64,000 bases of DNA, taken from contig BTRK01000003.1 in NCBI GenBank assembly GCA_036245805.1, forward strand, positions 8,432,001-8,496,000, given 5' to 3'. A program made the translations under genes and the position numbers. This DNA comes from Pristionchus mayeri. Lineage: Eukaryota; Nematoda; Chromadorea; Rhabditida; Neodiplogasteridae. Under the pieces are notes generated by a model. That model was given only the letters and a program-made list of their open reading frames with translations, searched no databases and had not been told where the DNA came from. Positions 56,988 through 64,000 of this stretch are shown here, one piece after another (within the stretch, counting starts at the first letter, position 1; the number at the start of each line of letters is the position of its first letter).

Positions 56988-57788
56988 GATTGGGAGCGGA
57001 TGCCGATTCACTCGCACGCTTGCTTAATATATATATTCAGGGCCTGGTTCAGTCATTCGCTTGCTCAGCCGTCTTTCTCACTCATTTCTTTCTCTCTCTG
57101 ATCTAGCAACATAAACTTAGTCATATATTACTCACATTCCGTGCCTTAGTCATCGAACTGTGAACAATCTAAGTTGCATTAAATTCGATTTCGTAAATAA
57201 TTCGTTCTAAAACAAATTAATACATGTGTTGTTTTTGAATTAAATTATAGGGAAACGAATGCGATCGAGAAACACCTGAACTCACGAGGAAGCTTTACGG
57301 ATGGTGTATCAGCCTTGCATTGCACAAACTTTGTGCACACCGTGTACCCGAATTGTCACAAACTCTTCACGAGTATACCGTCAGAATTCGAAAAAAAAAT
57401 CGGAAGGCACATAACTGACTGACTAAATACTGCTTAAAACGTATATTGAACCGAGCGAAGATTTGTTTGGTAGCATATAAAATACAGAAATACACGCAGG
57501 GACCTAATTGGGAAAACGTGATTGTGACTGTATCCGATTACTCGAAGAAGGTATTGTGAAGGAGGCGTAGATTACAGAGAAATGAAAAACATATTCGAAA
57601 AACAACACACCAAAAACAAAACGGTTAATTTGGAACATGTCCACTCTCTAGAAGGAAAAGCACATGACCCACTTGACTCATATTTCCTCAATTATGAAAG
57701 TTGTGAATCATGAAATTCAAGTAGTAAAATGTAGCGTGAACTCTGAATAATGCGGGCTGATGTAAGCTCAACTGCCTTATATTTTGGC
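56988..57788. other. divergent intergenic region
   Basis: This lies between the minus-strand EB gene and the plus-strand Gly/His-rich gene, so both promoters should be here. A CT-rich stretch (57058-57110) is present. No RNA or repeat is recognised. Confidence 0.4.
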
Positions 57789-57796
57789 TATAAAAA
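57789..57796 (+). promoter_or_regulatory. TATA box
   Basis: TATAAAAA lies 26 bp before the ATG at 57822 of the Gly/His-rich peptide gene. The close spacing implies a very short leader. Confidence 0.6.
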
Positions 57797-57821
57797 GATG
57801 CCGAAGGTGAGACGGATAGAA

Positions 57822-58306
57822 ATGCAAACCTTCTGTATTCTTTTAGCCGTTGCAGCTGGAGCTATCGCCAACAATCTGGGTGAGATTTTAATGTATTAAT
57901 TAAAGCAAAGTACGAAAAAAAGCAAACCATAATAATTTCAAAATTTTCTTGTTATGTTAGTCCAATTGTAGGATTCCAAGGAACTTCTGACGGAACCAGT
58001 GGATTTGGTTCCAATCCGATGGCAATATATGGAAATGCAAACAGCGCTTCGCAGTTCGGCAAAAGTCTCAGTGGTGGCAACTTTGGTGGAGCACCTTACG
58101 AATACTACTACATATCCGGCGGTTTCGGCGGGAATGATGCAAATGGAAACGGAGGAGTTGGAGAAAACGGTGGATTCGGAGGGAAATACTATGGTGCACA
58201 TGGTGATGGGTCCAATGGAAGAGGACATTTTGGTGCTTTCGAGAATCATGGACGACACGGAGGGCACGGCAGAGGCCGTTTCGGAGAGGGAAGGCATGGA
58301 TTTTAG
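57822..58306 (+). CDS. secreted Gly/His-rich peptide, about 130 aa
   Basis: Exon 1 (57822-57879) encodes the signal peptide MQTFCILLAVAAGAIANN. Exon 2 (57972-58306) joins in phase 1 and encodes a Gly-rich mature protein: GFQGTSDGTSGFGSNP, YYYISGGFGGNDANGNGG, GGFGGKYYGAHGDG, and a His/Arg/Gly tail (HGRHGGHGRGRFGEGR). The frame is intact with a TATA box and AATAAA close by. Such Gly/His-rich nematode peptides include caenacin- or neuropeptide-like antimicrobials and cuticle or eggshell proteins; I cannot choose among them. Overlapping open frames on exon 2 reflect its biased composition. Part of its 3' flank has been duplicated to 51.3 kb. Confidence 0.85.
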
Positions 58307-58311
58307 AAAAC

Positions 58312-58317
58312 AATAAA
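58312..58317 (+). terminator. AATAAA polyadenylation signal
   Basis: AATAAA begins six bases after the stop codon of the Gly/His-rich gene, implying a very short 3' UTR. Confidence 0.7.
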
Positions 58318-58645
58318 TGATTACTTACTTTGTTTTGAATTATTTGTAAAGGAATGGTATTTATTTTGGGTATGTGAAAAATGAGATGAGCAGTGCATTT
58401 CCATCCATGTACATTCATCATATTATATTTGCTTTTTTGTTGGATAAAGTATTGATGCAAAATAAATTATTGATGTTTTTTGAAAATTATTTGTTTTCTA
58501 CAATTCGCACTATGCGTTCCCACCGACAGCTTTCATGAAAGATCAAAATAGAAAACAAAACTCAGGCACGGTATTGATTCAACCTCTCGCTGTTTACGGA
58601 AAGCAATACAATGTATACTGGAAAAAAAGGAGTTGAAGCAATGTG

Positions 58646-61600
58646 CTAAATGATATTATATGGTGAATATTCATTGAATATATTCATTAATTGGTAGACT
58701 TGCTTGTCTTCTTTGTCCTGTACCTCGGCTTCCTGTTTACCGAATATGCATTAATATTAAAAGTTGAAACAAACCTCCATATTCACGATTAAGCAGAGTA
58801 GGTCGCCCAATCTCTCAGCATAATCAGATCTTCCTCTAATCGTATACTAACGGTGTATTTCTCCGAGAATTCTTGCTCGATTGGTTTTTATTATTTCGTT
58901 GATATTGTCGTCCTCACTTCGATTTCTGTTATTATAAATGATGTGCATATGCCAAAAATAAACGAGATATTTTCGTTCACAACACTCTCTCATCATTCCA
59001 CTTGTCAAGAGTGTGTGTAAAATGAAGATACGTTTACCCGAATTACAAACTCTAGTACTCACGTTCCCTCCACATCACAAGGCCCAGCAGTGCAACAAAC
59101 TCTTCAGGGGTGAGCTGCGATCTTTTGAAATGCGATTTATTTGGAAGCAAGGTTTTCCTGGTCATTTTGATTAGCTCTCTGAAAATGGATTTATTTATTT
59201 TAAAGCAGTATGACAATACATAAATACATTAAATCGTACGCGCCAGTCTCATATTTATTCACTTCGGGCGGACAATCGATAAGAAATCCATCCACTCTGC
59301 GAATGGAGTAATGCGTTGTGTAACTGGACATTCTAAATTGAGGAGTAAAGGGAAAGTAGTCACATAGATAGAACAAAAAGTGTAATCAAGCTTCCACCCC
59401 CCCCCCCCCCCCCAAAGATCTTTTATGCATCATTGTATGTAAACTTTTAAATTATCTTTAATATTACTAATTCATTGTTAGCATACATTGTGTCATCCTC
59501 CGGAAAATGGTACGCAGATCGGTATAGTATGTCCGCCTTATTCAAAATATTATAATTAATGTTAACGAGGCGATTCTGAAAATATCCATTGGAATCCTTG
59601 ATATATCGTTATTTTCATACTTGTTCGTCCTTGGGTAGTTTTCTGAAATTGTGAAAAGCAGACCCAAAGAATTCAACAAGTCCAGTGAACATAATTCGCC
59701 AGTGAGGAATTACATTTGTGTAGGTGGCATTGATGTATTTCTGAAATAATTATATCCGGTTTTGTGCTACGCCTTCATTCTCCCATACAATAATTCCACG
59801 CTGTAGCTGCTCAAATGTCTCAGCCGAACAAGTGCTCATTTCCCCATTTTTCCGAATCACGCACACTACACTGCAAATAAATAACGTCATACTTTGGCGG
59901 GAAGAATAAACAAAACAATGCATTAGTTCGAAATGGTTACAGCATTATGCATACTGTCTACATGAAGGATTAGCACGCAAGTCAAGAAAAAACAATTCTA
60001 GAATAGAGTGCTTACCGATATGCTTCCTTCATTCTCTCAAGTGTGGGTGTTTCGGTGCGTAAAATACTGGAGTGGAATGTTCTATAATGCACTCACTTTG
60101 CTCGAGATTAGCATACCAAACACACGTTTCGTGATCAATAAAAGCAATTCCAGCTTCGCAGTTTCTAGTGATTCTCTGGACAATTTTTCCTTCGGCACAC
60201 GCCTCAAGCACTGAGCAAACTCGATCAAAGCGGCATTTTCCGCACTTCGTTTTGGGATCTGAATGAATATTTTAACGGTTTGGATTAAACAATATTTAAC
60301 ACGTGTATCACGAGTCACTGGATGAAATTTTGAGCACTCGGGAACATTTTGGAATTTTTCATCTCGGATTTGATCCGTATTTCGGTAGTATAATACTCTG
60401 GAGTAATGATTTCGAAAAATCCAGGTCGTTTGTCACAGAGCCGGCTTTTAGAAAATTTCCGGTTTTGCACCTGGCTATAGTGTATTTCAGCTCCCAGATG
60501 AGCTAGAAATATGGCGTTGACTCAAACGCCGTTGAGCTCAAAATGTCCGGAAAATTATTTCCAGCAACTTTCATGTTGCACAAAAGACGATCAGACAACA
60601 AATAAATATAATCCCATTAAAAAACCAGTTTTGCCATCAAATTAAAAATATTTTCCATGGGAAGCGGCAGAGAGCAGCAGATTTTTAATGCGAATTATGA
60701 AAGTAGATGTGCATATGTATAATATAAAAATATAAAACCCAAATTCGAAGCACCTTGTAATTGACAATTTTGACTCAAATGTGGAATTTTCGAGAAAATG
60801 ACGAAAAAACAATTTTTCAGAATTCGGATTTCTCTTGTTTAAACGTTCGCAAATGATCGTTTGTGTATCACAAAGTAGGAAAATTATCTTTTGGAGAACG
60901 CATCTTCGGGGAGAAGCACCTTACACCTCACGGTATATCGTCATTGTGTGAAAAACTCCAAAAAATAATTTTCCTACTTTGTGATACACAAACGATCATT
61001 TGCGGACGTTTAAACAAGAGAAATCCGAATTCTGAAAAATTGTTTTTCGTCATTTTCTCGAAAATTCCACATTTGAGTCAAAATTGTCAATTACAAGGCG
61101 CTACGAATTTGGGTTTTATATTTTTATATTATACATATGCAAATCTACTTTCATAATTCGCATTAAAAATCTGCTGCTCTCTGCCGCTTCCCATGGAAAA
61201 TATTTTTAATTTGATACTGGTTTTTTAATCGGATTATATGTATTTGTTGTCCGATCGTCTTGTGTGCAACATAAAAGTTTCTGGAAATAATTTTTCACGC
61301 ATTTTGAGCTCAACGCCATATTTCTAGCTCATCTGAGAGCTTAAATACATTATAGCCAGGTGCAAAACCGGAATTTTCCTAAAAGCCGGCTCTGGGACAA
61401 AAGACCTGGATTTTTCGAAATTATTTGTCCAGGGTACTATACTACCGAAATATGGAACAAATCCGGAATTAAAAATTACAAAATGTTCCCGCAATCCTCC
61501 AATGGCTACATTTCGTGATGCATTCGTCATTTCCGCCTTTACATTTAAGCGGATCGTCTCGGGCAATTGTACGCCTGGAATCAAACCCAGTTTAGGTGTT

Positions 61601-61850
61601 GAAGTAGGAAATACTTGGCGCGTAACTACAAACCTCAATCAACGCGGTCTTTCATAATATTTTCAGCGATATAATTAGAACAAAAGTCAAAATTGATGAT
61701 TAACACACATACTTGTAGAAAACCGAGCAGGCTCGGCAGCAATTGAATCCCATGCGCACCTCGGAAGTTGGCAGCTCACATACGAGACATTTCTAAACAC
61801 GCAAAATACACACAATACATGTTCACTGTAAAACTTACCTGATGTGCCAT
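58646..61850 (-). pseudogene. nuclear hormone receptor, near complete but disabled
   Basis: A ligand-type transcription factor (nematode expanded NHR group). Exons, 5' to 3': 61839-61850 (MAHQ), 61713-61792 (finger 1, CLVCELPTSEVRMGFNCC then RACSVFY; C-x2-C-x13-C-x2-C), 61510-61574 (RTIARDDPLKCKGGNDEC), 60258 down to 60016 (CGKCRFDRVC; then ETPTLERMKEAY), 59870-59621 (VWENEGVAQNR; PHWRIMFTGLVEFFGSAF; KLPKDEQ), 59575-59487, 59323-59263, 59174-59059 (LTPEEFVALLGLVMWRE), 58925-58775 (SDYAERLGDLLCLIVNME) and 58732-58646 (VYQLMNIFNEYSPYNII). DNA-binding and ligand-binding domains are both present and splice phases agree. Defects: a frameshift near 60070, an in-frame TAA at 59750-59752 and TAG at 58847-58849. 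Skipping either stop would need an 18- or 30-nt intron, so I favour a recent pseudogene. Confidence 0.82.
60339..61491. mobile_element. 1.15-kb fold-back element (family B) inside the NHR gene
   Basis: CGGGAACATTTTGGAATTTT-like left end is mirrored by AAAATGTTCCCG at 61480-61491. The arms pair throughout (ATCGTTTGTGTATCACAAAG, ATTCTGAAAAATTGTTTTTC and GAGCCGGCTTTTAG in both orientations), with a centre near 60920. It shares its ends and outer module with 53807-55618. It fills most of the intron between the two exons of the second zinc finger, starting about 19 bp from the upstream exon's donor. Confidence 0.9.
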
Positions 61851-62974
61851 TTGTACTTGATTATCGGCGAAAAAAATACGAGCAATTAAAACCAATCGCG
61901 AGAGAGCATGGGTGAGATGGTATGAAAGGGGAAAAGGGATGTGAGAGAGGGGAAAGCTTCCCATCTGGAGCCTTCCCCGTGCGTCTCTCCCAGAGCTGAA
62001 TCAACTCTGGTTGCATGCATTCGTTGGTTTGATTCTGCCAGGGAAATAAGAGAACAAAAGGGGCCAGTTCCCCATTGATCTGTTTGTCTCTGGACGCGAG
62101 CATTCGCATATAGAGTCAGTTGATGAAACGATTGCCATCCATCGGGGAGACTAGCAATTTTGAGGGCTAATGCTTCTAGTAGAATTGAGGGAGGGACGAG
62201 AGAAAAATAGCAAAACGGCGGTCATGACTCGCTTGTTGAACCAGAATGCATTACAAGATTGAAGAGCCATTTCATCGTTTTTTTTGAATTCCTCAGGGAG
62301 AGGAAAACGCGAGATTTGAGGATTCTGGTCCCCATATACGCTAACATATTTTAGCGAGTCTTTTACTGGCAGGTGGGGTTCATCGGAGGAGGGGTCTGAC
62401 TTCATGAAATCATTCGTGATATTTGGAAATGATGAAAATTTGTCGAATACACTTTGCTCTTAATTCATTGATGATGGTCCTTCACATCGAGAGATGAAGC
62501 CTGAGCAGCAAACATAATAAGCACATGCAATTCATTCATCAATATTAAATTCACGAGCTTCCTGTGGTTCTCGTACCCCAGTTCATTTGTGTAGCATAGC
62601 TCCGAAGTGTATTTTTGCTTTATAATGTAAATCAATTAGCTAAACCGATTGCAGTAATTTCTGGTACCGCGAATTCATTTTTTTTAATTCCCGCGCTCGT
62701 GATTGCGATTCAGATAATTGGCGGGAATTCACTTATGATTAAAATGTTGCACTTTCAGATTTGACGTTACGAACGCTTTGACGGGAAATAAACTCGGGTG
62801 ATTCTCGATAATTCGAGCAAGACGCGCATTCCTCTCAGTGACAATATCATATTCACCAAATCGAAAAGAGAAATGTTGGCCGACATTAGCGGCCCAGGGT
62901 ATAATTATATTTTTTGTCATTATTTTATTTTATTTAGTAAAATATTATATAACACAATTTTCAAAAATTCTTCG
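61851..62974. other. upstream region of the NHR gene
   Basis: No gene is firmly supported. An 84-codon minus-strand frame at 62151-62405 (SDEPHLPVKDSLKYVSVYGD..) has balanced composition but no motif or splice context. TTCCCGCGC (about 62690) and GGCGGGAA (about 62720) form an inverted pair resembling E2F-type sites, possibly by chance. Confidence 0.35.
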
Positions 62975-63106
62975 ATATTTGACCCACCCCATTCCTCCCT
63001 TCCCCACTCATTTATCTGCATCTCTCCATGGTTTCCGATCGCATAAACTGCGATCGGGAAAGAATATGAAATGAGAGGGGATATGGTGTTGAGGTGGGCC
63101 AAATAT
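62975..63106. mobile_element. 132-bp hairpin MITE
   Basis: ATATTTGACCCACC is mirrored by GGTGGGCCAAATAT. A central TTTCCGATCGCA/TGCGATCGGGAAA hairpin lies at about 63034-63062, so nearly the whole element folds. It is non-coding. Confidence 0.75.
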
Positions 63107-63725
63107 TAAAGAAGCGTCAATGATTATTTTTCAGTGAGACCCAGTGGCAAAATGCATTCGTCACGTTTACTGGAGGCGTAAATGGTAAAATCAAAAATGA
63201 TAAGTGGGTATTTCGCCTAATCCCCCTGTTAATCGTCACGACTTCAGCTCAACATCCCTAATTCACTGTTCGAAAGATTTGTGCGCCGTGCAGTACATAT
63301 TAAGGTTTTCGTTCGCATGCATTCTTCCGTTTCCAAAAATGATACAATGTGTGGATGCTTTATTTTCAGACAGCTTCAGGAGGCCGATTCGCCGTTTTTT
63401 TGTGCGAATAAGATGGAGTTCAGCAGACACTCGACATATTATCAGAAATGAAGATATCTTGGTTTTTTTTCGGAATAAAATAATTTCTGAAATTAGCCAA
63501 GGAAATCTTTAAAAAAACACTTGGGATTGGATAGTTAATACATCTGGTTTACTAGAGTTTTCCATTGAGACTTGAGACTCATATCGACTAAAGAAATAAA
63601 ACAATCGCAACAATACGCTTCTCCGTTTGTGCAAGTGCATCATGATATTGAGATAATTCTTTATATATAATTATCAGTATCATTATTAGTATTTTCTATT
63701 ATCCACTTATTAAATTCACATTATA
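63107..63725. other. spacer, no supported gene
   Basis: Short frames only. One 102-codon plus-strand frame at 63204-63512 has no recognised motif. It may include the 3' flank of the next minus-strand gene. Confidence 0.35.
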
Positions 63726-63857
63726 TCACAATTCGCGCACAATGTGCACGAAATAGTGCGGCATCGATCCTGGTCCGTAGAATCTTCTCGTCAAAGCGTA
63801 TCGCATCGATACACGAGCATTTCCATACTGCAGAGACCCTTGCTCGTTGACGGTGAA
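63726..63857 (-). CDS. terminal exon, paralogue B of an unknown gene
   Basis: After the acceptor AATGTTGCAG the exon reads FTVNEQGSLQYGNARVSM, then RYALTRRFYGPGSMPHYF and VHIVREL, ending in TGA. It has the same length (132 bp) and phase as the exon at 44566-44697 on the other strand. The preceding exon probably ends at about 63978 with donor GTGAGT (phase 0, ..VGKSSG) and continues beyond the window, so this copy may be the intact gene. The conserved YG.AR.SM.YA.TRRFYGPG.MPHYFVHIVREL signature does not match a family I can name. Confidence 0.7.
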   Translation of the reverse strand, partial: FTVNEQGSLQYGNARVSMRYALTRRFYGPGSMPHYFVHIVREL

Positions 63858-64000
63858 CTGCAACATTTGATTGGTTAATTATCATAGTTAGTTAGGCGAA
63901 ATGATTTTGCTACTCCCCAATCAGCGTGTTGCACTGAAGAGCAAACAATGCTAATCAAATTATTATATATTACTCACTCCTGACGACTTTCCGACATTCC

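Noticed and set aside
58836..58856. An 18-nt intron removing the TAG in the nuclear receptor
   Set aside because: It is too short to splice and the frame on both sides is continuous, so a stop mutation is favoured.
59720..59760. A 30-nt intron removing the TAA in the nuclear receptor
   Set aside because: It has GT..AG ends and keeps phase, but 30 nt is shorter than nematode introns normally are, and the flanking frame is continuous, so a nonsense mutation is simpler.

Overview
This window is eukaryotic, from a nematode. The evidence is genes split into many small exons with GT..AG introns and TTTCAG-type acceptors, and nematode-typical families: serpentine chemoreceptors, an expanded-type nuclear hormone receptor, EB-module and other Cys-rich secreted proteins, and a cytochrome P450 N-terminus. 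A rhabditid or diplogastrid nematode such as Pristionchus would fit, but that is inference. Nothing looks bacterial.

Layout. 0-6.5 kb: a decayed mariner (182-1431), an intact maT-type DD37D element with a 342-residue transposase (3086-4376), and the end of a Cys-rich secreted-protein gene. 6.5-21.2 kb: a 14.7-kb tandem satellite of about 47 monomers of 314 bp, with four identically deleted 230-bp monomers and higher-order repeats. 21.2-26.4 kb: nested repeats directly abutting the satellite, namely half a fold-back element, a second long palindrome, an 18-bp minisatellite and a frameshifted non-LTR retrotransposon. 26-34 kb: gene-poor DNA with a Cys-rich secreted gene (minus), a 1-kb fold-back and hAT-like miniature elements with 8-bp target duplications. 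34.8-39.2 kb: a small secreted protein resembling beta/gamma-crystallin folds, an antisense two-exon gene in its intron, and a complete eight-exon chemoreceptor. 41-51 kb: a P450 5' fragment, orphan exons, and a second chemoreceptor (Srh/Sri-like) with a frame break, a decoy first exon upstream and several miniature elements. 52.4-56.2 kb: two very long palindromic fold-back elements and more miniature elements. 56.2-64 kb: an EB-module secreted gene without an ATG, an intact Gly/His-rich secreted peptide gene, a near-complete but disabled nuclear hormone receptor containing a fold-back insertion, and the last exon of a gene paralogous to one at 44.6 kb.

There is no operon-like pathway. The genes are small environmental-response and secreted-protein genes typical of fast-evolving nematode chromosome arms. 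The dominant theme is repeat activity: at least three fold-back families, several hAT-like miniature families, mariner/maT elements and a palindrome-bounded satellite. All exon models were hand-built from reading frame and splice-phase agreement and have not been tested against RNA.
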